From Chitinimonas taiwanensis DSM 18899 (lineage in GTDB: Bacteria > Pseudomonadota > Gammaproteobacteria > Burkholderiales > Chitinimonadaceae): 64,000 bases of DNA. The stretch is from positions 1-64,000 of the forward strand of contig NZ_FPKR01000018.1 in NCBI RefSeq assembly GCF_900119825.1, given 5' to 3'. Below, in pieces: positions 7,840 through 17,257 of the stretch; within the stretch, counting starts at the first letter, position 1, and every line of letters begins with the position of its first letter. A program made the translations under genes and the position numbers. Under the pieces are notes generated by a model. The model did not search any database, was not told where the DNA came from, and saw only the letters and a list, made by a program, of their open reading frames with translations.

Positions 7840-10800
7840 TCAGGCCTGCTCGTTCAACGCAAACTGCTTGAAGGCATCGCGCAGCTGCTCGCGCAGCGGT
7901 TCGGGCTGCCAAGGCTTGGTGATAAAGCGGAAGATCGCCCCCTCGTTGATGGCCTGCAGGATGGATTCCACATCGGTGTAGCTACTCATGGCGATGCGCA
8001 CGGTATTGGGGTGCAAGATCTTCACCTGGCGCAGAAATTCTGCCCCGCTGGTGCCGGGCAGGCGCTGGTCGGCCAGCACCACGCCCACCTCGTTGATGGC
8101 CAGGATATTGAAGGCATCCTCGGCGCAGTCAGCGTTCAGGATGTGATAGCCCTCGCGGTGCAGATCGCGCAGCAGATAGGTGTGGTTGGCGGGGGTGGCA
8201 TCGACCATCAGGATGGTGCGCGGATTGCGGTTCAGGGCCATGCGCGGTAGCGACAGCATGCCGTTATTGAGCATCAGCTGCATGCTGCTGTCGGCCGGCA
8301 GTGGTGGTGAGTAGAAATAGCCCTGAATCTGGGTGCAGCCGGCCTGGAGCAGAAAACCCATCTGTTCGGCGGTCTCCACCCCTTCCGCAATCACCGCGAT
8401 GCCGAGCGAGTGAGCCATGCTGATGATGGCGCGGGTGACCGAGGCGTTTTCCGGCTTCAGATGCACATCCTCGATAAAGCTGCGGTCTATCTTCAGCTGA
8501 TCAAACGGGTATTTGCGCAGATAGCCGAGCGAGGAGTAGCCGGTGCCGAAATCATCGATCGACCACTTAAATCCGGCCGCCTTCAAGTCGCGCATGATGC
8601 GTTGGGCCAGTTCGACATGCTTCATCAGCACGCCCTCGGTCACTTCCAGCTTGATGCTGGCCGCCGGAATGCCATGGCGGGCCTGAGCGGCGATGATGTG
8701 ATCGACGATGGCGTATTCCTGCAGGCTATAGCTCGAGACATTCAGCGCCACCTCGCCCGGGTCGTGGCCAGCCTGGCGCCAGCTGGCCACCTGGGCGAAT
8801 ACCGCCTCGATTACATAGCGGTCGATATCGCGGATCAGGCCGGATTCCTCCGCCACCGGGATGAATTCCAAGGGCGAGATGATGCGCCCATCGGTCTGGC
8901 GCCAGCGTATCAGGGCCTCGAAGCCACATAGCATATTGGCCCGCAGATCGAGCTGGGGCTGGTAGAACATCACCAGCTCCTGCTGGGCAATCGCGCGGCG
9001 CAGATCACGCTCCAGCGATACACGCCGCTGCACCGTGTCATTCATGGTCAGCTCGAAGCGGCTGATCTGGCTCTTGCCCTGTTCCTTGGCCTTGTACATG
9101 GCGGTGTCGGCATTGCGCAGCAGCGCGTCCGCGTCACTGCCATCGCTCGGGTAGAAGCAGTAGCCCATGCTGGCCGAGATATACAGCTCGAGCTGGCCGG
9201 CCAGGCTGATCGGCTTGGCCAGCTGCTCGTTCATGCGCCGCAGCGTGGCCTCGACCTCCTCCTCCTGGCGGGTTTCGGGCAGCAGCAGCACGAATTCGTC
9301 GCCACCCAGGCGCGCCAGCGTGTCGTACTCGCGCACACAGGCACGGATGCGCTGGGCAACCTCCACCAGCAGCGCATCGCCAACCGAATGACCAAGGCTG
9401 TCGTTCACATATTTGAAGTTGTCGAGGTCCATGAAAGCCAGCGCAAAGCGTTCATTGCGCCGGCTCGCCTGCACGATGGCTTGCTGGATGCGGTCCATGA
9501 GCAGATTGCGGTTGGGCAGGGTGGTCAGGGTGTCGAAATTGGCCTGGTGTTCGAGCTCATCCTGATAGCGCTTGGCCTCGGTCACATCGTTGAGCACACC
9601 GACGAAATGGCTGATGCCGCCCTGGCTGTCCAGGGTGGGCGTCACGCGTAGCTCGTTCCAGAACATCGAGCCGTCCTTGCGGTAATTGCGCAGCAGCGCC
9701 TTGCCTTCCTGGCCCAGCTGCAGGGCTAGTCGTATGCTGCTCAGCGCAGGTTGATCCTGGTCCTCATGTTGCAGAAAGCGGCAGTTACGCCCCATCACCG
9801 CTTCGCGCCGATAGCCGGTGATGCGCTCGAAAGCCTGGTTCACATAGATGATGGGATTGTCGGGCTGGCGGTTGTCGGTGATCACGATGGCATTCACGCT
9901 CGCCTCGATGGCGCGGTTGCGGATGCGCAGCTCCAGATCGATGACCTGCTGGGCGGTGATGTCCTGGGCTACCACGATGGCACCCTGGATGCGCTTGCGC
10001 TCATCGGTCAGCGGCAGGGCCGAGTTGAGCAGGCTGCGCGCGCTACCATCCAGGGCCTCGATATGGATCGGTTCGCCCAGCACCACTTCGCCCACGTCCA
10101 ACACCCGCGCCACCGTATTGCGCAGCGCCTGCACGGCTGCCTGGCCAGCCTGGCTCAGCGCGGCCTCGCCCGACTGGCTGAGGAAGGGGGCGCCACCGCC
10201 CCAGATGCGCAGGGCTTCCGGGTTGTGTAGCAGCACGGCACCACGCTTGTCCGTCACCCATACCCCGACCGGCAGGGTCTCGAGCACCTTCAGTATCAGC
10301 GCCTCGCTATGACGTAGCGCGACTTCGGCGCGTTCGCGCTCGGCCATTTCCACCCGCAGCGCGCGCGTGCGTTCCTGTACCAGCGCCTCCAGGCGCTCGA
10401 ACATCCGGCTACGCGTCAGGGCAATGGCCAGCTGCTGGCCTACCGCGGTCAGCGTGTGCAGCTCGGCTTCTGGCCAGGCGCCGCCATCGTCGCGCAGCAG
10501 ATTCAACACGCCGATCAGCTCGCCACCCAGCCACAGCGGCGCCACCGCATGTTGCAGACCGCCATCCAGCGCGGCGCAGCTGCCTACATTGAAGGCCTGC
10601 TGCAGGCTGTCGTTGCGGATCGCATGCTGGCAGGCGCAAGCGCTGTCGGCCGCTTGCTGCAGCCGCTCGGGAGCCAGGTCGCCCAGCGTGCCAGCCAGCT
10701 GCAGCCGGTCCGGTTGTTGTGGGTCAACCAGCAGCAGCCAGGCCGCACGGCTGCGCGGAAAGTGCTGGACCGAGCGCAGCGCGGTATCGATCAGCTGCTG

Positions 10801-11409
10801 CTCGGAGCGGGTCTCGCTCATATCGGCCGAAAAGCGGAACAGGCTGTCCAGCAGGCCATGCGATTCGGTTAGCTCGGCATGTTTGGCATGCAGCTGGCTA
10901 TTCAGCCGTACGCCCTGCTCGTAGGTGGAGATCAGCAGGTCGAGGATCTGCTGGCGCGCGGCGGTAATGAAATGGCGCTCGCCCTCCAGCACCACCTCGA
11001 CACCGACCGCCACCCGCTCGCTACCGCGCAGCTCGGTGTTCACCAGCAGATAGCGCAGGCGCGAGATCAGGTATTTCTCGTCATAGGGCTTGAGGATGAA
11101 GTTATCGGCGCCGCAAGCCAGGCCACGCAGCACATCGCGTGGGTCGGCCAGATGGGTGACCAGGATGACCGGGATCGCGCTGGTCTGCGGGTCCATCTTC
11201 AGATGGCGGCACAGCGCATAGCCATCCATCTTGGGCATGACCACATCGGAAACGATGACGGCGGGCGGGCGTTGGCGGACCAGCTCGATGGCCTCGTGTC
11301 CATTGGCGGCGATGCGTACCAGGCAGCCATGGCTTTCCAGCAGCAGCTGCAGCTGCTCGGCCTGGGTGCGGCTGTCTTCCACAATCAAGATATCGAAGCC
11401 TCTTAGCAT
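7840..11409 (-). CDS. Hybrid response regulator REC-GAF-PAS-PAS-GGDEF-EAL-REC (WspR position)
   Basis: A 1189-residue cytoplasmic protein, the last gene of the Wsp-like operon. Domains in order: REC (about 5-125, phosphoacceptor Asp55), GAF (about 180-330), PAS (about 370-480), PAS (about 500-610), GGDEF (about 625-785), EAL (about 805-1050), REC (about 1060-1185, Asp1114). The diguanylate cyclase site is intact (GGDEF at 702-706) and an RxxD inhibitory site (REYD) lies five residues before it. The phosphodiesterase domain keeps EAL at 831-833 and the DDFGTGYSS loop. Both synthesis and breakdown of c-di-GMP are therefore possible. The terminal REC lacks one acidic residue of the usual pair (MVDATP). 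The ATG at 11409 has an AGGAG site; a longer form would overlap cheB. In Pseudomonas the same position is held by WspR (REC-GGDEF). Confidence 0.9.
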   Translation of the reverse strand: MLRGFDILIVEDSRTQAEQLQLLLESHGCLVRIAANGHEAIELVRQRPPAVIVSDVVMPKMDGYALCRHLKMDPQTSAIPVILVTHLADPRDVLRGLACGADNFILKPYDEKYLISRLRYLLVNTELRGSERVAVGVEVVLEGERHFITAARQQILDLLISTYEQGVRLNSQLHAKHAELTESHGLLDSLFRFSADMSETRSEQQLIDTALRSVQHFPRSRAAWLLLVDPQQPDRLQLAGTLGDLAPERLQQAADSACACQHAIRNDSLQQAFNVGSCAALDGGLQHAVAPLWLGGELIGVLNLLRDDGGAWPEAELHTLTAVGQQLAIALTRSRMFERLEALVQERTRALRVEMAERERAEVALRHSEALILKVLETLPVGVWVTDKRGAVLLHNPEALRIWGGGAPFLSQSGEAALSQAGQAAVQALRNTVARVLDVGEVVLGEPIHIEALDGSARSLLNSALPLTDERKRIQGAIVVAQDITAQQVIDLELRIRNRAIEASVNAIVITDNRQPDNPIIYVNQAFERITGYRREAVMGRNCRFLQHEDQDQPALSSIRLALQLGQEGKALLRNYRKDGSMFWNELRVTPTLDSQGGISHFVGVLNDVTEAKRYQDELEHQANFDTLTTLPNRNLLMDRIQQAIVQASRRNERFALAFMDLDNFKYVNDSLGHSVGDALLVEVAQRIRACVREYDTLARLGGDEFVLLLPETRQEEEVEATLRRMNEQLAKPISLAGQLELYISASMGYCFYPSDGSDADALLRNADTAMYKAKEQGKSQISRFELTMNDTVQRRVSLERDLRRAIAQQELVMFYQPQLDLRANMLCGFEALIRWRQTDGRIISPLEFIPVAEESGLIRDIDRYVIEAVFAQVASWRQAGHDPGEVALNVSSYSLQEYAIVDHIIAAQARHGIPAASIKLEVTEGVLMKHVELAQRIMRDLKAAGFKWSIDDFGTGYSSLGYLRKYPFDQLKIDRSFIEDVHLKPENASVTRAIISMAHSLGIAVIAEGVETAEQMGFLLQAGCTQIQGYFYSPPLPADSSMQLMLNNGMLSLPRMALNRNPRTILMVDATPANHTYLLRDLHREGYHILNADCAEDAFNILAINEVGVVLADQRLPGTSGAEFLRQVKILHPNTVRIAMSSYTDVESILQAINEGAIFRFITKPWQPEPLREQLRDAFKQFALNEQA

Positions 11410-11437
11410 GGGGCGATGCTCCTGTCGGGCTGGTCGT

Positions 11438-12493
11438 TTAGTGGCGGGTCGGGGCGGCTGACTCAGTGGCAGCGACACGCATCAATTGGTTCAGGCTGTC
11501 GGCCAGTGCGGCCGGTGTCTGGCTCAGGCAGGCGGCATCCAGCGCCAGCGCGGCGCGCGGCATGCCGTCCACCACGGCGCTGTCGGGTGCCTGCACCAGG
11601 GTCAGCGCGCCGAGTGCCTTCAAATGGGCCAGGCCCTGGGCACCATCGCTGCCCATGCCGGACAGCAGGATGGCGATGGCCTCGCCGTGCACGCTATCGG
11701 CCAAGCTGTCGAACAGCACATCGATGGAAGGGCGCTGGAAACGCTGTGGCGGCGCATCGTCGAGGTCCACGCCCAGCTCGGCGTCCAGACGCAGATGGTA
11801 GGCATCGGGCGCCAGATAGAGCTGCCCCGGCCGGATCACCTCGCCGGCCTGGGCCAGCTGCACTGTCAAGCGTGTGTGGCTGGCCAGCCAGTCGCGCAAG
11901 CTATCGCTGAAGCCGGGGCTGATGTGCTGCACGAGCAGGATGGGCCAGGGGCAGTCAGGTGCCAGGCAGCTCAGGAACTCTGCCAGCGCGGCTGGCCCGC
12001 CGGCCGAGGCGCCGATGGCAACCAGCTTGAACGGGCGCCGCTGCCAGCTGCTCAGCTGGCCATCCGCCCGTTCGGACGTGCTCGGCTGGCCCGGCCGGCG
12101 CACCAGGGTCTGTGCGAGCTGGCGCAGCGCACTGAGCAGCCAGCCGGCCCGGGCCAGGAAGTGCGGGTCGCTGGGGCTGACCGGCTTGTCGATTACCATC
12201 AGTGCACCGGCCGCCAGGGCCTGCATGGCCAGCTGGGCGGCCGATGCATTCAGGGCCGCGGTGACGATGGCAATCGGGGTGGGGCGGCGGTGCATGATGC
12301 GCCGCGTGGTTTCCAGACCATCGATGCCGGGCATATGCAGGTCCATGCTGATCAGATCGGGCTGCAGCTGTTCGAGCTGATCGAGCGCAGCCTGGCCGCT
12401 GCCCACCTCGCTGACCCGGAAGCCGTCAGCCTCCAGCAGGGCGCGCAACAGCAGGCGGCTAACCGGCGAATCATCGACAAGCAGGACATGCAT
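11438..12493 (-). CDS. cheB: Chemotaxis protein methylesterase CheB (WspF-like)
   Basis: A 351-residue protein: receiver domain (about 1-120, Asp51 in SMDLHMPG) and C-terminal methylesterase. The catalytic Ser is in AIGASAGGPAAL, the His in VQHISPGFSD and the Asp in LLSGMGSDGAQGL. It removes methyl groups from receptor glutamates and provides adaptation when phosphorylated by the CheA of this operon. The start at 12493 follows AGGAGG. In Wsp systems loss of this protein (WspF) locks the output on. It precedes the GGDEF-EAL gene by 28 bases. Confidence 0.93.
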   Translation of the reverse strand: MHVLLVDDSPVSRLLLRALLEADGFRVSEVGSGQAALDQLEQLQPDLISMDLHMPGIDGLETTRRIMHRRPTPIAIVTAALNASAAQLAMQALAAGALMVIDKPVSPSDPHFLARAGWLLSALRQLAQTLVRRPGQPSTSERADGQLSSWQRRPFKLVAIGASAGGPAALAEFLSCLAPDCPWPILLVQHISPGFSDSLRDWLASHTRLTVQLAQAGEVIRPGQLYLAPDAYHLRLDAELGVDLDDAPPQRFQRPSIDVLFDSLADSVHGEAIAILLSGMGSDGAQGLAHLKALGALTLVQAPDSAVVDGMPRAALALDAACLSQTPAALADSLNQLMRVAATESAAPTRH

Positions 12494-12548
12494 GGTATGA
12501 CCTCCTGGGGAAGTGCTGATCAAGGCGAGCCCTCAGCCTTCCGTTTAA

Positions 12549-12599
12549 CACCCGGCTAAACCGGGTGCTTATGGGCAGCAATGAGTCAATGCTGCTGCC
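12549..12599 (-). other. Two adjacent hairpins in the cheA-cheB gap
   Basis: The only sizeable gap in the Wsp-like operon (12494-12659) carries two inverted repeats: 12549-12555 with 12561-12567, and 12574-12580 with 12593-12599. Neither is followed by a strong T tract on the minus strand. They could attenuate or stabilise the mRNA between kinase and output genes. Confidence 0.4.
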
Positions 12600-12659
12600 G
12601 TTCTATGCCAGCCGCGCCGCCCGCGCCCAGGCGCAATCACTGGCTTGATCCGCCTCGCC

Positions 12660-14879
12660 CTAGAGCAGGCGCTGCACCGCGCTTAGCACGGTGTCGGTTT
12701 CCAGCCCGCCCTTGACCAGGTAGGCATTGGCGCCTACCTCCAGGCCGCGCGCGCGATCCTCATCGCGATGCAGGGCGGTGATCAGCACCACCGGCAGCGC
12801 AGCCAGGGCCGGGTCGCGGCGCAGCTTCTCGGTCAGTGCGAAACCATCCAGGCGCGGCATCTCGATATCGGAGACCAGCAGGTCGAACTGGCCTTGGCGT
12901 AGCGCGTTCCAGGCTTCCAGGCCGTCATTGGCGGTTTGTACGGCATAGCCCGCGGTTTCCAGTAGCGCGCGCAGCAGGCCGCGCGCGGTGAATGAGTCGT
13001 CCACTACCAGGATGCGTGCCTGGCGGCGCGCTGAGGGGGCGCGCGCCACAGCCGTAGGCTGGCCATTTGCACGGCGCTGCAGGCAGCTGCGATACAGGTC
13101 TTGCGGGTGCAGCACCGGCACCACGCTGCCATCACCGAGCACGGTGGCGCCAAGCAGATTGCGTAGCCGGCGCAGCGGCTTGCCCAGGGCGCGCAGGGTG
13201 ATCTCCTGGTCGCCGAGCAGCTGGTCGACCTCCACGGCGATCTGCTGCATGCCTTCGCCCAGCAGAAAGAGCTGGCGCTGCGTGCCGCTGGGCGGCGGCG
13301 CATCCACCGCCAACACCTCCGCCAGCTGGCGCACCGGCAGGTACAGACCATCAAACTGCAGCGTGCTATCGCCCTCGCGCTGCTGCAGCGCGCTGGCCGG
13401 TAGGCGCAGATTGCGCCGCACCGCATTGGCCGGCACTGCGAAGCGGTGTTCGCCCACCTGCACCAGCACCACACGAAAGCTCGAGCGGTTGAGCGGCAGG
13501 TGCAGGATGAAGCGGCAGCCTTGCCCCGGCGTGGACGCCACATCGATATCGCCGCCCAGTTGCTCGAGCGCCGCGCGCACGATGGCCAGGCCTTCGCCGC
13601 GGCCGGACAGCACGCTGGCCGACTGGCGCGTGGATAGGCCGGCGGCAAAGATCAGCGGTAGCAGCTGGGCGCTGGGTAGTGGGCCATCCTGTGCCGGTAA
13701 AAGACCGCTTTGCTCAGCGCGGGCTTGTACGCGTGCAGTGTCGATACCGGCGCCGTCGTCCTCCAGCAGCAGCGTGAAGTGGCTGGCCGAGTGCTGGCTC
13801 AACTCAATGCTCAGCCTGCCCTCGGCCGGCTTGCCTGCCTGCCGGCGCTCGAGTGGCATCTCGATGCCGTGGTCGATGGCATTGCGCAGCAGGTGCAGCA
13901 GCGGCGTGCGCAGCGCATCCAGCACGCGCTTGTCCACCCGCAGCTCGGTATCGGGCAGGCTCAAGCTGGCCTGCTTGCCGGTCTGTGCGGCCAGATCGCT
14001 GACCAGGGCGGGCAGCTCGTCCAGCAGGCTGCGACAGGGCAGTTGCAGGAGCGCATCCACGCTGCGCGTATGCGCCTCGCTCAGATTGCCTAGCTCGTGG
14101 TTGAGCTGGCCGCTGGACTGGCGCAGCGTCTGGCTCTGGCCATGCATCTCGTTCAGCAGATCCTGGCTCCAGTCCTGCCAGTCCAGCAACTGGCGAAGCG
14201 CAGCCGGGTCGGCTGTCTGGCCCGCATCCAGTTGCTGGCGCAGGCGGCCTAGCAGACCTTCGTGGCGTAGGCGTCGTTGCCACAGGCGTTGGAAATCGGC
14301 CTGCAGGCGCTGGCTGCGCCGGTTCAGCTCAGCCATCTGCAGGCGCGCCTGCCGCAGGGCCTCGCTGTGGTAGGCGAACTGTTCGAACTGTTCGGCGCGT
14401 ACCCGCACGGTCTGGCCGCGCGGCCTTGCGGTCGGCCGCTGGGTTGCTGGCGTGGCCGGGGGCGCCTGGCTTGCGGTGGGCGGCGTCGCCGCAGCCAAGG
14501 TCAAGGCGGCACAGGCCTGCTTGACTTGCTCGGGCGGCAGTGTGTCGCCGCCATGGGCGCGCTTGAGCAGCTGCAAGGTCTGCAGGAACTGCGCGGCCTG
14601 CTCGGGCCGGAAGGTCGCCTCGCCCTGGCGCAGGGCCAGCAGACAGGCTTCCCAGGCATGGCAGATCTGCTCGATCTCGAGCAGGCCGACCGCCCGCGCC
14701 GCGCCCTTCAAGCTATGCACCTCGCGGAAGACGGTTTCCACACTGGCTGGCGTGGGCGCACCGCGCTGCCAGGTCGGCAGCTCGCTGTCCAGCACGGCCA
14801 GCCGCTCGGCGGCTTCCTCCTGGAAGCTGGCCAGCAGTCTTTGCATCAGGGCCTGGCGATCTAGCGGCATGGCGGTCAC
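12660..14879 (-). CDS. cheA: Hybrid histidine kinase CheA-REC (WspE-like)
   Basis: A 739-residue chemotaxis kinase fused to a receiver. Domains: Hpt (about 1-115, phospho-His55 in REVHSLKGAARAVGL), a coiled-coil dimerisation segment (about 155-260), HATPase (about 310-455, with RNAIDHGIE, EDDGAGID and SGRGEGLAIV boxes), CheW-like coupling domain (about 460-600), REC (about 620-739, phospho-Asp in LLVSDIEMPRLDG). It lacks a separate CheY/CheB-binding P2 domain, as in WspE. It phosphorylates CheB and the multi-domain regulator, and its own receiver may act as phosphate sink. The first possible start is a GTG one base-step after the MCP stop; an ATG three codons later (14870) is equally possible. 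Confidence 0.92.
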   Translation of the reverse strand: MTAMPLDRQALMQRLLASFQEEAAERLAVLDSELPTWQRGAPTPASVETVFREVHSLKGAARAVGLLEIEQICHAWEACLLALRQGEATFRPEQAAQFLQTLQLLKRAHGGDTLPPEQVKQACAALTLAAATPPTASQAPPATPATQRPTARPRGQTVRVRAEQFEQFAYHSEALRQARLQMAELNRRSQRLQADFQRLWQRRLRHEGLLGRLRQQLDAGQTADPAALRQLLDWQDWSQDLLNEMHGQSQTLRQSSGQLNHELGNLSEAHTRSVDALLQLPCRSLLDELPALVSDLAAQTGKQASLSLPDTELRVDKRVLDALRTPLLHLLRNAIDHGIEMPLERRQAGKPAEGRLSIELSQHSASHFTLLLEDDGAGIDTARVQARAEQSGLLPAQDGPLPSAQLLPLIFAAGLSTRQSASVLSGRGEGLAIVRAALEQLGGDIDVASTPGQGCRFILHLPLNRSSFRVVLVQVGEHRFAVPANAVRRNLRLPASALQQREGDSTLQFDGLYLPVRQLAEVLAVDAPPPSGTQRQLFLLGEGMQQIAVEVDQLLGDQEITLRALGKPLRRLRNLLGATVLGDGSVVPVLHPQDLYRSCLQRRANGQPTAVARAPSARRQARILVVDDSFTARGLLRALLETAGYAVQTANDGLEAWNALRQGQFDLLVSDIEMPRLDGFALTEKLRRDPALAALPVVLITALHRDEDRARGLEVGANAYLVKGGLETDTVLSAVQRLL

Positions 14880-16646
14880 TTAGGCGCGCTGGCGCTCGGG
14901 CAGCTTGAACTGGGTGGCCAGGCGTTTGAGCCGCCCACCCAGGCCGTGCAGATCACGGGCGGACTGATCGACCTGGCGCGCGCCGGCGGCATTATCCTGG
15001 CTGGTCTGACGCAGGCTGCCGATGGCGCTGGCCACCTGGTCCATGCCGGCCAGCTGCTGCTGGCTGGTGGCGGCAATCTGTGCGGCCATTTCGCCCGACT
15101 GCGCGAGGCTGTCGGCCAGCATGCGCATCGCCTCGTCGCTGCTACGCGCATGCTCGAAGCCCAGCTCGACCGCCTTGCTGCCCTGCTCGGCAGCCATGGC
15201 GGCGCGGGTCATTGCGCGTTGCACATCGCCGAGGATGCTGCGTACCTGGGCGGTGGCCTGCTTGGACTGTTCGGCCAGCGCCTTCACCTCCAGCGCTACC
15301 ACGGCAAAGCCCTTGCCGGCCTCGCCGGCCTTGCCCGCCTCGATCGAAGCATTCACGCCGAGCAGATTCGACTGCTCGGCTAGCTCGTTCACCGTGGCTA
15401 CGATCTCGCTGATGGCCTGGCTCTGCTCGCCCAGGCGCAGGATGCTCTCCGCCATCGCATGCATCTGCTCGCGCACCTGGCTCATGCTGCCCAAGGATTG
15501 CGCGACCGCATTCAGGCCGGACTGGGCGATATCGCGGTTGCGCCCGGCCGCCTCGTTCACCTCGCCAGCCCTTTGCTGGGCCATGCGCGCAGTCTGCTTG
15601 ACCTCCTCGATGGTGGTGGCGATCTCAGTGATCGCGCTCGCGCTTTCCTGCGCGCCGCCCGCCACCTGGCCGGCCGTGCTCAGAATTTCCTCACTGGCGC
15701 TGGCGATCACCACGATGCCTTCCTGCATCTCCTGGGTCAGCTGGCTCAAATTGTCGACCATGCGTACGAAGGAATGACCGAGCAGATCCTGATTCGAGCG
15801 TGGCGCAACGGCCTGGCTCAGATCGCCCTGTGCCAAGCGCTCCGCCTGGCGCGAGAGCGATTGCATATATTCGCCCAGGCGGGCAAATGCCTGGGCCAGC
15901 ACACCGACTTCGTCACGGCGCTCGGTGAAGGCAATGTGCTCGGGCAGGGTGCCTTGGCTGATCTGGCGTGCATAGGCGGTCAGTGCGCCAAGCGGCCGGG
16001 CCAGATTGTGGCTGAGCAACAGGCTGAGCAGCACGGCCAGCGCAATCAGCACACCGCCAAGCAGGAAGAAGCGTTTCAGCTGCTGCTCGACCAGGCGCGC
16101 GTTCTCCTGCTCCAGTAGCTGCAGGCGCTGCGCGACCAGCTGGTCGAGCCGGCTGGCCAGCTCACCCAGGCGCAGGATGCGCTGGCGCTGCTCGCTGGTG
16201 GCCAGTATGCGCGCCTCCTCGAACTTGCCAGCGGCCAGCAGCGGGATGATCTGCTGGTCGCGCGCCACTACCAGCTCATGCCAGATACGGCTGACTTCGG
16301 TGACCAGCTCGCGCAGCACTGGGTCGGCTGCCGTATGGCGCTGCAGCCCATCCAGTGCGGCGGCATCCATATCGTTGAGCGGCTTGAACTGTTGCAGCAT
16401 CGCTTCTGCCCGCTCGGGCGCCTTCACCAGCAGCGCATTCAGCACCTCGGAGCGCGAGTCGTGCACATGAAAGCGGATCTGCTTGAAGCCAAGCAGGCTG
16501 CTATTGAGTTCGCGGGTGATCTGGTCGTTGTCGCGCACGCGCGCCAAGCTGCTCTGCGCAAGGTAGAGCAGGCTGGCAAAGCCGAGCAGGACCAGCGCAA
16601 AGGACAGCAGCAGCTTGGTATGGGTACGCAGGTTCAACCACCACAT
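14880..16646 (-). CDS. Methyl-accepting chemotaxis protein (WspA-like)
   Basis: A 588-residue transducer with transmembrane helices at about 11-31 and 193-212, a periplasmic four-helix-bundle-like sensor between them, a HAMP domain (about 213-265) and a long cytoplasmic coiled-coil. The signalling tip reads SNLLGVNASIEAGKAGE and continues KGFAVVALEVKALAEQS; it differs from the usual QTNILALNAAVEAARAGE of flagellar receptors. It is encoded between cheW and cheA, whereas WspA is the first gene in Pseudomonas. It probably senses an envelope or surface signal and controls the adjacent kinase. Confidence 0.92.
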   Translation of the reverse strand: MWWLNLRTHTKLLLSFALVLLGFASLLYLAQSSLARVRDNDQITRELNSSLLGFKQIRFHVHDSRSEVLNALLVKAPERAEAMLQQFKPLNDMDAAALDGLQRHTAADPVLRELVTEVSRIWHELVVARDQQIIPLLAAGKFEEARILATSEQRQRILRLGELASRLDQLVAQRLQLLEQENARLVEQQLKRFFLLGGVLIALAVLLSLLLSHNLARPLGALTAYARQISQGTLPEHIAFTERRDEVGVLAQAFARLGEYMQSLSRQAERLAQGDLSQAVAPRSNQDLLGHSFVRMVDNLSQLTQEMQEGIVVIASASEEILSTAGQVAGGAQESASAITEIATTIEEVKQTARMAQQRAGEVNEAAGRNRDIAQSGLNAVAQSLGSMSQVREQMHAMAESILRLGEQSQAISEIVATVNELAEQSNLLGVNASIEAGKAGEAGKGFAVVALEVKALAEQSKQATAQVRSILGDVQRAMTRAAMAAEQGSKAVELGFEHARSSDEAMRMLADSLAQSGEMAAQIAATSQQQLAGMDQVASAIGSLRQTSQDNAAGARQVDQSARDLHGLGGRLKRLATQFKLPERQRA

Positions 16647-16657
16647 AGTCAGTCCTC

Positions 16658-17257
16658 TTAGTCACGGTCTTCGATGCACAGACTGGGTTCAGCCAATAGG
16701 CGCGCGCCGTCCAGCACTGTCCATTGCTCGGGGCTGATGCCGATGATCAGCTGGCGTGCGAGGCCGCTCAGCCCGGCTTGCTGGGTCTGGATGGCGCTGC
16801 GCGCCAGCTGCTGCACGCCAAGAACGCGGTCAACCAGCAGGCCGAATTCCATCTCGGCGCTTTGCAGCACCAGCAGATAGGTGCGCTCGGCCAGCCCGGC
16901 CGGTGGCCGCTCCAGGATGCAGGCCAGATCGAGCACCGCCAGGATGCGCCCGCGCACATTGGCAATGCCGCGTACAAAGGGCGGCGTTCCGGGCAGCACG
17001 GTCAGCTGGCGCAGCGGCAGCACCTCGTCAACATGCTCGAGGGCGAACGCATAACGGTGCTCTCCCAGACCAAAGACCAGCACGGACAGCAGATCGGTGG
17101 CCGCGACCGGCGGCGCGGCCGCCCATTGCCGGGCGCGGCTGGCCAGGGTGGCGGCCACCTGCTCGGCGCTCAGGCTATCGGCCTGGGCCAGTTGCTGCGC
17201 CAGCTGGTCGATCTGCGCATGCAGGGCCTGCCAGTGCGCTTGCTCGTCGCGCATCAT
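16658..17257 (-). CDS. cheW: CheW coupling protein (WspD-like) with N-terminal helix
   Basis: A 199-residue CheW-type adaptor that links receptor to kinase. An N-terminal helical extension (about 1-55, Gln/Ala-rich) precedes the CheW fold, seen in LLSVLVFGLGEHRYAF, VRGIANVRGRILAVLDL and LLVDRVLGVQQL. The ATG at 17257 overlaps the cheR stop (ATGA), implying coupled translation; a longer in-frame reading from 17284 would overlap cheR by 31 bases. This is the second CheW of the operon, matching WspD. Confidence 0.9.
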   Translation of the reverse strand: MMRDEQAHWQALHAQIDQLAQQLAQADSLSAEQVAATLASRARQWAAAPPVAATDLLSVLVFGLGEHRYAFALEHVDEVLPLRQLTVLPGTPPFVRGIANVRGRILAVLDLACILERPPAGLAERTYLLVLQSAEMEFGLLVDRVLGVQQLARSAIQTQQAGLSGLARQLIIGISPEQWTVLDGARLLAEPSLCIEDRD

